Origin: Paenibacillus sp. ACRRY
GTDB lineage: Bacteria; Bacillota; Bacilli; Paenibacillales; Paenibacillaceae
NCBI RefSeq assembly: GCF_022346995.1
Contig: NZ_JAKRNM010000001.1
Span: 1,116,001-1,180,000, forward strand
Length of the DNA: 64,000 nt
Direction: 5' to 3'
Under the pieces are notes generated by a model. It saw only the letters and a list, made by a program, of their open reading frames with translations, made no database searches and was not told where the DNA came from. Below are positions 8,398-16,892 of the stretch, one piece after another; positions within the stretch are counted from its first letter, which is position 1, and every line of letters begins with the position of its first letter. Both the position numbers and the translations under genes were made by a program.

Positions 8398-8426
8398 TTA
8401 AGGCAGGAGCTGGCTCCTGCACTTAA
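8398..8426. repeat. perfect inverted repeat downstream of tetR
   Basis: TTAAGGCAGGAGC and GCTCCTGCACTTAA flank a 2-base centre, and the 8-bp GCAGGAGC arms are exact. There is no T-run on either strand, so it may be an inefficient terminator or a protein site between the TetR gene (stop at 8494) and the redox operon promoter. Confidence 0.45.
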
Positions 8427-8493
8427 CAATCTGCCATTGCTTTTATTGAGTACAACCGTTCTAAATATCTCGTCAAGAAAGCAACAATTTTAC

Positions 8494-9072
8494 TTACTTC
8501 TCTAACAACAGCATGCTCATTGTGGAAATACGCTCTAGCTTTTCCTTAGGCACTGATGTCCGGGCCATTACCCTTATACCGATTAAAGCATTATGCAAGT
8601 ACTCTGCTAATTCTTGTGCACCATACTGGCTTGAGAACTCCCCATTTTCTTGCCCCCAGGAAACGATCTCCACAAGAAGATGCTCCACTTTTTCAAAAGC
8701 CCCAACAGCTTTGGCATCTACATCCTCATCCCGGCAAGCCATTTCTACTGCAGAGTTCACAAACATGCATCCAGGTGGCTCGCCCTCATCAGTGCTGCTC
8801 ATATAATCAAAGATAAATTGAAGAGCTTCCTTGGCTGTCTTGGATTGTTTGACGCCTGCGGCCAATTTGGCATCGGTACGATTGCCGAACCGTTCCATTG
8901 CTTTGAAGAACAAGGTACGTTTATCGGTGAACGTATCATAAATGCTTCTGCGATGAATACCCATGTGCTCAACAAGATCACTCATCGACGTTTTCTCATA
9001 CCCCTGCTCCCAAAACAGCTTCATAGCTTTATCCAAAACTTCGTTTTCCTCAAACTCTTTGCTTCTCGCCAT
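8494..9072 (-). CDS. TetR/AcrR-family repressor
   Basis: This 192-residue protein has the TetR N-terminal helix-turn-helix (EVLDKAMKLFWEQGYEKTSM, then DLVEHMGIHRRSIYDTFTDK) and an all-helical ligand domain with a GCMFVNSAVEMACRD segment. That segment resembles the cysteine-bearing regulators of NemR/YxaF type that respond to electrophiles. The start ATG follows GATCGGAGG. The gene lies between the three-gene redox operon and the RclA-like gene. Copies of AGAAYGATCRTTCT before all three units make it the probable common repressor, including of itself. Confidence 0.88.
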   Translation of the reverse strand: MARSKEFEENEVLDKAMKLFWEQGYEKTSMSDLVEHMGIHRRSIYDTFTDKRTLFFKAMERFGNRTDAKLAAGVKQSKTAKEALQFIFDYMSSTDEGEPPGCMFVNSAVEMACRDEDVDAKAVGAFEKVEHLLVEIVSWGQENGEFSSQYGAQELAEYLHNALIGIRVMARTSVPKEKLERISTMSMLLLEK

Positions 9073-9111
9073 TTCAAATTCCCTCCGATCATCTTGCCAT
9101 CATAACATTTT

Positions 9112-9126
9112 TAGAATGATCGATAA
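9112..9126. promoter_or_regulatory. operator-like site upstream of the TetR gene
   Basis: TAGAATGATCGATAA keeps one full half of the AGAAYGATCRTTCT operator. It lies 40 bp before the TetR start, as expected for weak autoregulation. Confidence 0.5.
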
Positions 9127-9155
9127 AGAATGTCGTTGGAGTCTTATTTTCTCCT

Positions 9156-10529
9156 TCAAACTAGGTTTAGCAGATCATTCAGCATCTCTGACATGGAAGG
9201 ATGAGTAAAGATTGTATCACGCAGAACAGTATACGGCTGAGATGAGTTCATGAATACGGAAACGATATTCACGACTTCACTGGATTCTGCACCAAACATG
9301 GTGAACCCGAGCAATTGCTCCGTTTTTGAGTCAACAATTGCTTTTAGTAGACCATCAGTCTGTTTCAACTGACGAGCACGCGTGGAAGCCGTGACCGGTA
9401 ATTTGACGACCCGAATGTCATATCCTTGCTGCAAAGCTTCCGTTTCCGAAAGTCCAACACGAGATAATGGTGGGTCGATAAATACCGAGGTAGGCACCGT
9501 CTTCCGGTCGCTTGTTGTCCGCAGTCCGGTTCCAAACCAGTGATCCTTTATAATCCGGTAATCATCCAGGGAGATATAGGTAAATTGTGGGCCTCCATTC
9601 ACATCCCCAAGTGCCCAGACATGCTGCTTGTTCGTCTGCAGCTTATCATCTACCTGAATGAACCCGCGAGCCGTTAGTTGTATTCCAGCAGCTTCAATAT
9701 TTAATCCATCTGTATTCGCTGCTCTTCCGGTTGCCACCAATACGGCATTACCTCTCCATTCCTTCAGGCCATCGGGAGATGATAGATCGAGTTGGACCTC
9801 GTTCTTTTCTATGTCTTCAATCTGAACAACGTGCGACTGAAGTTCAATTCGGATCCCTTTTTGCTCAAGTACCGTTCGAACTTCACTCGCGATATCCTGA
9901 TCTTCTCTAGGCAAAAATGTTGCACCTTGTTCAAGGATGGTCACCTCCGTACCAAAACCGGCATAAATAGAAGCAAATTCAAGACCAATGTACCCGCCTC
10001 CAATGATTGCCATGCGTTCAGGAAGCTTACCTAGATTCAACAGTTCCGTACTGGTGTATACCTTACTGTTCTGAATACCAGGTATATCGGGAATAATCGG
10101 CTTCGCGCCTGTATTAATAAGTATCCGGCTTGCTTCCACCAGGATCGTCCCATCTTGTGTTTTTATTTCTACGATATGATCTGTGAGGAAAGAAGCCTTC
10201 CCCGTTATAACGGTAACTCCAGATTGTTCATTCACCATCTTTAAATTCTTCCCACGCAGCATAGTCACCAATTCGTCTTTTTCCAAGATTGCCTGTGCGT
10301 ATCTCTCTTGACGAGCTTCCGTATTACCCAGACCATATTGTGCAATCAAATGTGATTGATGGGCCAAGGCTTTGGTTGGAATGCAGCCTACATTAATGCA
10401 GGTTCCGCCATACATTTGTGAAGACTGTTCAACGACAATCACGCTAAGTCCTTGTTTGGCAAGATAAGGAGCCAGTGTTTTACCGGCTTTGCCAAAACCG
10501 ATAATGAGTACATCCACTGTATGGTCCAT
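9156..10529 (-). CDS. FAD-dependent pyridine nucleotide-disulfide oxidoreductase, RclA/YkgC-like
   Basis: This 457-residue flavoprotein has the FAD-binding motif (DVLIIGFGKAGKT), the redox-active pair C44-INVG-C49 in YGGTCINVGCIPTKA, and a second Rossmann motif (MAIIGGGYIGLEFASIYAG). The C-terminal dimerisation domain ends FTHPSMSEMLNDLL, where HPS replaces the usual HPT of glutathione or lipoamide reductases. This pattern fits RclA-like enzymes linked to reactive chlorine and copper stress. The start ATG follows GGGAGGATTG. It lies beyond three TetR-type operator copies and upstream of the TetR gene. Confidence 0.88.
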   Translation of the reverse strand: MDHTVDVLIIGFGKAGKTLAPYLAKQGLSVIVVEQSSQMYGGTCINVGCIPTKALAHQSHLIAQYGLGNTEARQERYAQAILEKDELVTMLRGKNLKMVNEQSGVTVITGKASFLTDHIVEIKTQDGTILVEASRILINTGAKPIIPDIPGIQNSKVYTSTELLNLGKLPERMAIIGGGYIGLEFASIYAGFGTEVTILEQGATFLPREDQDIASEVRTVLEQKGIRIELQSHVVQIEDIEKNEVQLDLSSPDGLKEWRGNAVLVATGRAANTDGLNIEAAGIQLTARGFIQVDDKLQTNKQHVWALGDVNGGPQFTYISLDDYRIIKDHWFGTGLRTTSDRKTVPTSVFIDPPLSRVGLSETEALQQGYDIRVVKLPVTASTRARQLKQTDGLLKAIVDSKTEQLLGFTMFGAESSEVVNIVSVFMNSSQPYTVLRDTIFTHPSMSEMLNDLLNLV

Positions 10530-10565
10530 CTCAAATCAATCCTCCCTCTTTCCAATCCCTATTTT

Positions 10566-10580
10566 GAGAATGATCGTTCT
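10566..10580. promoter_or_regulatory. TetR-type operator before the RclA-like gene
   Basis: GAGAATGATCGTTCT is identical to the site at 8356-8370. It sits about 37 bp upstream of the start codon at 10529. Confidence 0.7.
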
Positions 10581-10628
10581 ACAAAATGGGGATTGGTTTG
10601 TCTTTCCTGTGAATTGATCCTAACATAA

Positions 10629-10670
10629 TGAGAACGATCAGTAAAGAATTATTTTTACCGATCGTTCTCA
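10629..10670. promoter_or_regulatory. double operator forming a long inverted repeat
   Basis: TGAGAACGATCAGTAAA (10629-10645) and TTTACCGATCGTTCTCA (10654-10670) are inverted copies with one mismatch around an 8-base centre. Each arm contains an AGAACGATC half, so two repressor dimers could bind here. The remaining 10680-11029 stretch shows no other feature. Confidence 0.65.
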
Positions 10671-11029
10671 TATTGTGTTACACAAGGACTTATGCGGGTT
10701 TTTCCACGATAACGGTAACTGAATTCCTCCTATTTATTACAGTGGATTCAACAGGATAATAACTCAATCTTCGCAGAAAAAGTTCTTGTATTTTTCTTAA
10801 GGATCGTGAATTTCTTAAAACAATGAGGGTGATCTGACATAAATGATAAGGAATGTAGAAGCAAAGTACGTAGAGTGTTTTTTCTATTGTGAATTTTTCA
10901 TATGTTTAAATATTGTAATTAGAGTTAATTGAAATCTTTGCTTCGTGGTTTCAAACCTTTTGTCATCCATTTTGTTCATTAATTAAACAGTTAATGGTAG
11001 GGATTAATTGAAAATGGAGGCTCTCTCTA

Positions 11030-11614
11030 ATGAATAAACGGTATTATGACATTTTCTCTGTTGTATTGACTGTGCTCTTGCTTCAATCTGCTTGTGCAGC
11101 ATCCGATGGAGAATCGATGAACAATCCAAGCCACACACATACAAACAGCAATACACCAGCTATTCAAATACCTGCCGCAACCCATGCTGCCAATAAAGAG
11201 GAAAGATTAATTGATCCAGAAGGATACGAATTCAAGGAGATTGGAGCGGAAGATTTTAAAAAAGGCGTTTTTATTGATTTTGAACGGTACAAAAAAAACT
11301 TTTTTAACGATGACATTATTTCGAAATTCAAAGGCAATCTAGAAGGTATTGTTGAAAATGATATAGAGAAGTTTAAAATTCATCTCTATGAAGGTTCTCA
11401 AAAGGAATCTCTCTTCTTCCATGAAGAAAACGTTCAATATATGTTTAATGATCTGGACCTGCTAGAGAAAATAATCATTGATGGGCGTGAACAAATTCGG
11501 ATAGGCGTTCAATATGCCAAGAATTATTCGGATGGGACTGTTGAGAATAAAGCCATTACATACTTCTTTACAGAAAATAAAGAAGGCGAATGGCGTATCG
11601 AAAACATTGATTAG
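11030..11614 (+). CDS. hypothetical lipoprotein
   Basis: This 194-residue protein has an N-terminal hydrophobic signal and a lipobox-like LQSAC, followed by a Ser/Thr/Asn-rich linker (residues 25-55) and a soluble domain of about 135 residues. The C-terminal half, with RIGVQYAKNYSDGTVENKAI, looks like a beta-sheet domain of the NTF2-like or DUF-type kind found in many Bacilli lipoproteins, but I recognise no family. GGAGG precedes the ATG. It stands alone between the redox locus and another lipoprotein on the opposite strand. Confidence 0.75.
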   Translation: MNKRYYDIFSVVLTVLLLQSACAASDGESMNNPSHTHTNSNTPAIQIPAATHAANKEERLIDPEGYEFKEIGAEDFKKGVFIDFERYKKNFFNDDIISKFKGNLEGIVENDIEKFKIHLYEGSQKESLFFHEENVQYMFNDLDLLEKIIIDGREQIRIGVQYAKNYSDGTVENKAITYFFTENKEGEWRIENID

Positions 11615-11645
11615 TTCTTGATGTGAGTTCGTTTAAATTAACTTT

Positions 11646-11681
11646 GAACAAAAACAGAAAGCAGCTGCCACTGCAGCTGCT
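11646..11681 (-). terminator. terminator of the 11748-12365 gene
   Basis: AGCAGCTG pairs with CAGCTGCT across a 6-base loop. On the - strand the stem is followed by TTCTGTTTTTGTT. It could also stop the convergent + gene. Confidence 0.7.
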
Positions 11682-11747
11682 CCACGATTGAAAATAAACT
11701 TTGATCTGAAACTAATGATACATTGTCAAACACCTTCTCAGTGTCTT

Positions 11748-12365
11748 CTACTCGTCAAAACGCACAGTGAACACAAGCGCCCAATCCGTTTTGCTTAATG
11801 CTTCCTCTGTGAAGTCTCCAGCAAATACCTGGTTTGAACTTGTGGCATGCATAGCAAACGTAGGAATCGGGCGATCGGTTGTATATGTTAAAGTTTCGGT
11901 ATGTTGAATCAACCCTCGTCCTTTCAACTCCGGATTCCAAGGCAGAGTAAACGTAGCTAACCCTGAACCTGTACTGATCTTAACAATACATGTTTCCTTT
12001 TGCTCCTCTATTCTTACTGTATCAATGGATATAATAACTTCGATTTCAGTGCTATTCTCCATTTGCCCTTCTGGACTAAAAAACAAGTCTCCTATAGATC
12101 CTGCAAAATCGACTTTCTCTCCATTCTTCCAAATGTCCATATCCAAATTGGCCCTCGGTTTCTCTCCCTCATACTTTAATTTGAATGCACCGGACATCGT
12201 GCCAAGAAAAGGTTTTAATTTGGCAGCTTCTCCTTTGGTCAGATCGACTGGCGTTAACGTGAGGCTGTTGGAGATCTTTTTGTCAGGTATAATGGTATCT
12301 TCACTTTCTCCAGAACAGCCTGTTAGTACCAACAAGAAGAGCAATATGTAAATGGTTAATCGCAA
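11748..12365 (-). CDS. hypothetical lipoprotein
   Basis: This 205-residue secreted lipoprotein has a signal peptide ending in the lipobox LTGC (cysteine about residue 18). The mature part is a predicted beta-rich domain without a family I recognise. The start is TTG at 12365 directly after GGAGGTGAG, and the gene is monocistronic with a downstream terminator. Composition matches the neighbours. Function unknown; a role at the cell surface follows only from the lipobox. Confidence 0.72.
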   Translation of the reverse strand: MRLTIYILLFLLVLTGCSGESEDTIIPDKKISNSLTLTPVDLTKGEAAKLKPFLGTMSGAFKLKYEGEKPRANLDMDIWKNGEKVDFAGSIGDLFFSPEGQMENSTEIEVIISIDTVRIEEQKETCIVKISTGSGLATFTLPWNPELKGRGLIQHTETLTYTTDRPIPTFAMHATSSNQVFAGDFTEEALSKTDWALVFTVRFDE

Positions 12366-12558
12366 TTTTTCTCACCTCCAATCCAAATTCAGATCAAGTT
12401 CACTATTTAATTTTATTGTAGCATACATTTTTTACATATTTATCTATAATCATAAAGCAACCTATCTCCCATATCACGGTTATAAACGTTATTTACTTCA
12501 GAACATCATGAAAAGTTAAACTTCCTCTGTATTACTCACGTTCTATAATAGAAAGGAG

Positions 12559-12873
12559 TTGCTTAATATCCAGGAAACCTTCACAACACTTATCTGTTTA
12601 CTATTACTAATACTTATAGTATGGAAACAACGGCATCTATTAAAGACCTGTTCACCGAAGCAAATTATAGGAATTATCGTTACTTAGGCTTTAGCAATCT
12701 TCGTTGCATTTGTTTGTATTTACCTAGGAGGGAATTGGATCGCAGACCTCTTCCCGATAATATTCCTTAGTGTTTTTGTTTTTGTTTTAATTGTGATCAC
12801 CACACTCTCCATACTTCATTTCTGTTCACTTAAAATCTTGTCCAAAATCACCAATGGCGTTATGGGTCGTTAA
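12559..12873 (+). pseudogene. small three-segment membrane protein gene with an internal TAG
   Basis: A single frame from about 12559 to TAA 12871-12873 encodes roughly 104 codons with three hydrophobic segments: TFTTLICLLLLILIVW, then IIGIIVT*ALAIFVAFVCIY, then IIFLSVFVFVLIVITTLSIL. It is cut only by TAG at 12685-12687, inside the second segment, where TTG (Leu) would restore it by one change. AAAGGAG at 12552-12558 is a good ribosome site, but the codon at the right distance (12568) is ATC, as if ATG had also been lost; TTG at 12559 is too close. A terminator follows at 12903. It is probably a recently decayed gene. Readthrough or a sequencing error are alternatives. Confidence 0.6.
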
Positions 12874-12902
12874 TGATCTTACAATCTAACGACCATATTG
12901 AA

Positions 12903-12937
12903 AAAAGCAGCCGATCGCACGGATCGGGCTGCTTTAT
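12903..12937. terminator. bidirectional terminator
   Basis: AAAGCAGCCGATC pairs with GATCGGGCTGCTTT around a 5-base loop, with A/T runs on both sides. It separates the decayed + gene from the hydrolase on -. Confidence 0.85.
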
Positions 12938-12939
12938 TG

Positions 12940-13689
12940 TTATGCTGTTATCTCGTCGACATTGATCTCATAACCTATGGATGCACTGGAGCTAACAAAC
13001 GCTGAAAACAACTTTTGGCTATATTCATCTACGGTGTAACTGTACTCCGGATGCCATTGAACAGCCAAAACAAATTTATGATTTGGCATAATAACGGATT
13101 CAACAAGTCCATCTTCAGCGATTGCCACTGCAATCAACTTATCGGATAACATTTTGATCCCTTGATGATGATAACTGTTCACTTTAATCGTATCTGCTCG
13201 AACAATGTCATGCAGCAAATTATTTTTTTCAATATGTACATCGTGTACAAGATTCGTGTATGGAGGAGTCTGCTTATGATTAACGGTATTGCTTACCGTA
13301 AATTGTGTAGGGATGTCCTGATATAACGATCCGCCGAGTATCACGTTAAACAGCTGTAATCCCCTACATATGCCAAAGGCAGGCTTATCGAGGTCAATTA
13401 CTTTCTGAAATAGGAGTGACTCCATCATATCGCGTTCGATACACAACTCCCCGCAGGTATCCTCTACATTTTCATGATAAAGCTCCGGATTAAGATCATG
13501 CCCGCCCGTAAACAAGAACCCGTCAAACTCATTCGCCAATGTTGTGATAATCTCAAGATTCGTAGTCAACGGTAGCATTATTGGAATCCCGCCCGCGCCC
13601 TCTATTGCTTTCATATAATCCGGAAGCATCCAGTAACTATTTTTGTTGGAATCATACAGCGGCAGGACTCCAATCATGGGCTTTTTCAT
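12940..13689 (-). CDS. gamma-glutamyl-gamma-aminobutyrate hydrolase family (peptidase C26)
   Basis: This 249-residue class-I glutamine-amidotransferase-like hydrolase keeps the catalytic triad: C108 in FGICRGLQ, and H213 and E215 in QWHPEYS. GGHDLNPELY is the family's oxyanion region. PuuD-type members split gamma-glutamyl-GABA in putrescine breakdown; other members act on folate polyglutamates or related amides. No other puu gene is adjacent, so the exact substrate is open. The gene is monocistronic, between two terminators. A link to the polyamine operon at 2157-4524 is possible but not shown. Confidence 0.87.
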   Translation of the reverse strand: MKKPMIGVLPLYDSNKNSYWMLPDYMKAIEGAGGIPIMLPLTTNLEIITTLANEFDGFLFTGGHDLNPELYHENVEDTCGELCIERDMMESLLFQKVIDLDKPAFGICRGLQLFNVILGGSLYQDIPTQFTVSNTVNHKQTPPYTNLVHDVHIEKNNLLHDIVRADTIKVNSYHHQGIKMLSDKLIAVAIAEDGLVESVIMPNHKFVLAVQWHPEYSYTVDEYSQKLFSAFVSSSASIGYEINVDEITA

Positions 13690-13841
13690 GGGTTTACCTC
13701 CTAATGGTCATCTTCTTGTTGATCGCTTGGTTGGAATAGAACATCTTTTTCATTCAATTTTATCAGATCTCGTTATATACTAACTCACCGAATTATTGTA
13801 TTTTTCTACCTAACCCAGTTTATTCGTTGCTCACTTGAAAA

Positions 13842-13886
13842 GGCAAAACAGCCCCTGAATTGGAACATGCTGTTCTTCAGGAGCCG
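13842..13886 (-). terminator. terminator after the antiporter operon
   Basis: GCTCCTGAA pairs with TTCAGGGGC over a 16-base loop on the - strand, followed by TGTTTTGCC. It lies just downstream of the stop at 13903. Confidence 0.6.
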
Positions 13887-13902
13887 TATCTTGTTCTGAG
13901 TA

Positions 13903-14181
13903 TTAAACATCTTCAATCCATCGCTTGATGTATTTAGATCTTGGTCGCCGAAATCGAAAAGGCTCATCCTTAACTTCGAGCAAATAATACCGATCTTTAG
14001 GATTGAAGCACTCTGTGAGATATTTCTCCAGTAAATCGATATCGTCGTCCGTTTTGATCAAATATATTTTATTGTGCAGATGTTTTACGTCATACAGCGA
14101 TTCCAGATGTGATTCAATACAGCGCTCTGTCCAGCCTGGTTTAGAAGGTTCATATGAAAAAAGAAAGATATTCGCAACCAT
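13903..14181 (-). CDS. small hypothetical protein coupled to the antiporter gene
   Basis: A start at 14181 gives a 92-residue soluble protein (MVANIFLFSYEPSKPG). The start codon lies 8 bp beyond the antiporter stop, behind GGGGATAAGGAG, so translation is probably coupled. It contains a ferredoxin-like mixture of strands and charged helices (TDDDIDLLEKYL) and ends in a very basic stretch (RFRRPRSKYIKRW). No transmembrane segment and no family I recognise. Context suggests an accessory or regulatory role for the antiporter (inference only). Confidence 0.6.
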   Translation of the reverse strand: MVANIFLFSYEPSKPGWTERCIESHLESLYDVKHLHNKIYLIKTDDDIDLLEKYLTECFNPKDRYYLLEVKDEPFRFRRPRSKYIKRWIEDV

Positions 14182-14188
14182 ATGCTCC

Positions 14189-15352
14189 TTATCCCCTTTC
14201 AACCGCAATCCTATCGTCCTTGAACAGAATTTTTAACATCGGAGGTGCAATCAGTGTTGTTAGAATAATTGTGATGATGATCGTGGTAAAATGCTGCTGC
14301 ATAAGTAAACCGGCCTGTAATCCCGTCGCGGCTATAATTAAGGCCACTTCTCCACGTGATACCATTCCTGAGCCGATTGACAATGCCGACCGCATATTGA
14401 ATCCCGTAATTCGGGCACCAATTGCTCCACCAAACCACTTTGTACATACGGCCATAATCGTAAGAACGATCAGGAATCCCATTTGACTCCCCACTCCATC
14501 GAACGAAACGTTTAACCCTATGCTTACAAAAAAGACAGGTACAAAGATAGAATATGCTATAGGCTCGACTCTTTTCTCTACATGATGTTTATGCTCCGTT
14601 TGGGATACTGCAATTCCTGCCGCAAATGCACCGATGATCCCCGCGATTCCCATTTTCTCTCCGAAATAAGCAAACGCAAAACAAAAAACCAAGGCGATCG
14701 AGAGTACCGGCTCTGAAACGCGTAGTTTGGACGACCAACTGAGCACTTTAGGAACAACTAGCCATCCCAATGCACCCACCACTGCAAAAAAGATGATTTT
14801 CTTACCAATTAATAAGGGGATGGAAACATCGCCGCTTGCTCCAGTTCCAAAAAAGCTAGTTAACACCGCCAGCAGCACCACCACCAAAACATCATCCACG
14901 ACGGCTGCTCCAAGAATTGTTGTGGCTTCTCTCGAGTGTAATTGATTCATTTCTTTTAATACCTGAACAGAGATACTAACGGATGTGGCACTAAAGAGAA
15001 CTCCAATAAAAAGAGAATGAATCGGTGACATGCCAAAGAGCTGGCCTGCAGCGTATCCCCCAATTACAGGCAGTACGATTCCTCCAATGGCTACAGCCAT
15101 AGCCGGCTTCCAGTTTTTGCGTAATTGCTCCAAGTCTGTTTCCAATCCTGCCATAAACATAAGAAGGAGAACACCAATCTCAGCGAAAAAGTGGATGAAA
15201 TCACCATTGCTGATCCACCCCAATACAGCTGGCCCAAGTACTATCCCCACAATTAGTTCACCAAGCACCGACGGTTGACCAAGTTTAACCGATATATGTC
15301 CTGCCAATTTTGTACCTATTAAAATCAAAACAATGTACAGCACAAATTCCAT
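14189..15352 (-). CDS. cation/proton antiporter (CPA2, KefB/NapA-like)
   Basis: This 387-residue membrane protein has about 11-12 hydrophobic segments in the Na+/H+ exchanger fold, from FVLYIVLILIGTKLAGHIS to IIITIILTTLIAPPML. The GELIVGIVLGPAVLG and GAAVVDDVLVVVLL segments are typical of the CPA2 family; the acidic pair DD in the latter is the ion-binding site. It lacks the C-terminal RCK/TrkA-N domain of full KefB, so it resembles GerN/NapA-type exchangers. Its start follows AAGGGAGC, and the small gene at 13903 is co-transcribed. Transported ion (Na+ or K+) unknown. Confidence 0.88.
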   Translation of the reverse strand: MEFVLYIVLILIGTKLAGHISVKLGQPSVLGELIVGIVLGPAVLGWISNGDFIHFFAEIGVLLLMFMAGLETDLEQLRKNWKPAMAVAIGGIVLPVIGGYAAGQLFGMSPIHSLFIGVLFSATSVSISVQVLKEMNQLHSREATTILGAAVVDDVLVVVLLAVLTSFFGTGASGDVSIPLLIGKKIIFFAVVGALGWLVVPKVLSWSSKLRVSEPVLSIALVFCFAFAYFGEKMGIAGIIGAFAAGIAVSQTEHKHHVEKRVEPIAYSIFVPVFFVSIGLNVSFDGVGSQMGFLIVLTIMAVCTKWFGGAIGARITGFNMRSALSIGSGMVSRGEVALIIAATGLQAGLLMQQHFTTIIITIILTTLIAPPMLKILFKDDRIAVERG

Positions 15353-15692
15353 TCAATTAAGCTCCCTTATCTTCAATAATATTTGATCCGGATCAACAAC
15401 GATAGATTAACACAAAAAACATGTGTATAAAATATCGATTTTAAGGCCTTTAACAGCACCTCTGATGCTTTGGAAAGGGTGTCCGAATCCCTGTATACGA
15501 AAAACACTATATAATATCTTAAAACGAAAAATAGAGCTTGGTTAACTATCTGCTTTCTTTCAGCAGTCATCACCTGTAGCATAACCTTTTCTTATCCCAT
15601 TTTATAATTAAAAATGAATCAAAAAAAACAAAAAAAGCCGCTAAAATAGCGACTTATCATGCCTAACATAACGAAGAACACACAAGATCAAA
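15353..15692. other. intergenic region with a perfect palindrome
   Basis: No convincing gene is present. The 14-bp exact palindrome TTGATCCGGATCAA lies at 15383-15396, about 30 bp before the antiporter start, where it could be a regulator site. The T-tailed hairpin at 15622 belongs to the MFS gene. The rest is AT-rich without other signals. Confidence 0.45.
15622..15656 (-). terminator. terminator of the MFS exporter gene
   Basis: On the - strand AAGTCGCT-ATTTT-AGCGGCTT is followed by TTTTTGTTTT. It lies 40 bp after the stop at 15693. Confidence 0.85.
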
Positions 15693-16892
15693 CTAGGCCG
15701 CGCTTGAAGTAGCCTCTTCTTCTGAATTCAACTGAATGGTACGCTGGCATATTCTTGTAATTCCAAAAGCCAGCAAAGCTAACACCACGGCTACCGGAGG
15801 CACCCATGCCACACCACCAAGATTAACGGCAAGTCCACCGACCCCAGAGCCGAGAGCAATGCCCACATTGGCCGCCACAGGCAGCAGTGTGGATGCAAAA
15901 GCTTTGGATTCCGGTGCAATCGTTCCAGATACGTCAAACAGGTATAACTGGGATGCAGCGCTCATTGACGACGACAGACAGCCGATCAGGAACAGGAACG
16001 TCAAACCTAGCCATAAATTGGACACAGCGAAACTCAGTCCGAGGAAAATAACCGCTTGAATGACGAAAAGCCACTTAAGTTTGGGTAGAAAATCACCCTT
16101 GGCTATTTTGGCACCGATCCAATTGCTCAGAATGCTGCACGCTCCGTAGATCAGGAGTATGGCGCTTATCCAACGTACGGGTACCCCCATAGACTCGCTG
16201 AGGAGCGGTGTAATATAAGTGAAAGTGACGAAGATACAGCTGTTACCCAGCACTGGAATTAGGCAGGCTAACAATATGCGAGGCTTCATAAAGAGAGCCA
16301 TCTGATCGCCAAACGAACCGTTAACGGTAGTCGTGCGGCGTGGAAGGATTCGGAACATGAATACAAACGGAACAACACCGATGCATGCAGTAACTACGAA
16401 TGTCATGGACCAGTTCAGATGCTGTCCAATAAATGTACCGAGCGGCACACCTAGTACATTCGCGATGGAAAACCCTCCCAAAATCCAGGCGATAGCTTCC
16501 CCTCTCCGATCCCGATGAACGGCGTCGCTGGCGATTGAGATCGAAAGCGATATCGTAAGTCCGCAAGCAACGGCCGAAACGATGCGAATAGCCATCAAAG
16601 AAGGGAACGTTGTTGAGAACACGGTTAATACATTCAACACAAGCACAATGGCGAATCCGATTAAGATGGAGCTTCTTCTGGATATTTTGGCCAAGGATGC
16701 CACGGCGAATGGTGTCCCCACTGCATAAGCAATAGCGAATCCGGACACCAGCGCACCTGCAGCAGCGAGAGATACTTTCATATAAGTTTCGATTTCTTTC
16801 AACACACCGACAATGACATACTCGGTTGTTCCCAGTACAAAGCTTACGAGCGTGAGCGTTAAAATAAGTAGATTTTCTCTAGTTCTGGTCAT
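15693..16892 (-). CDS. MFS transporter of the AraJ/PbuE/Cmx drug-efflux type
   Basis: This is a 12-segment major facilitator protein of about 399 residues. GTTEYVIVGVLKEIETYM in the first segments is the signature of the DHA1 group that exports chloramphenicol, purine nucleosides or arabinose-type sugars. RRGEAIAWILGGFSIANVLGVPLGTFIG resembles motif C of antiporters. The start at 16892 (MTRTREN) follows a distant AAAGGA; a TTG just before it is an alternative, and the frame extends to 16979. The divergent AraC gene at 17127 is the probable regulator. Substrate unknown. Confidence 0.85.
   Translation of the reverse strand: MTRTRENLLILTLTLVSFVLGTTEYVIVGVLKEIETYMKVSLAAAGALVSGFAIAYAVGTPFAVASLAKISRRSSILIGFAIVLVLNVLTVFSTTFPSLMAIRIVSAVACGLTISLSISIASDAVHRDRRGEAIAWILGGFSIANVLGVPLGTFIGQHLNWSMTFVVTACIGVVPFVFMFRILPRRTTTVNGSFGDQMALFMKPRILLACLIPVLGNSCIFVTFTYITPLLSESMGVPVRWISAILLIYGACSILSNWIGAKIAKGDFLPKLKWLFVIQAVIFLGLSFAVSNLWLGLTFLFLIGCLSSSMSAASQLYLFDVSGTIAPESKAFASTLLPVAANVGIALGSGVGGLAVNLGGVAWVPPVAVVLALLAFGITRICQRTIQLNSEEEATSSAA

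Noticed and set aside
8650..9105. A 151-codon + frame opposite the TetR gene
   Set aside because: Shadow of a recognisable TetR repressor; no ribosome site.
15373..15582. A 69-codon - frame upstream of the antiporter
   Set aside because: AT-rich, no ribosome site, no protein-like pattern.
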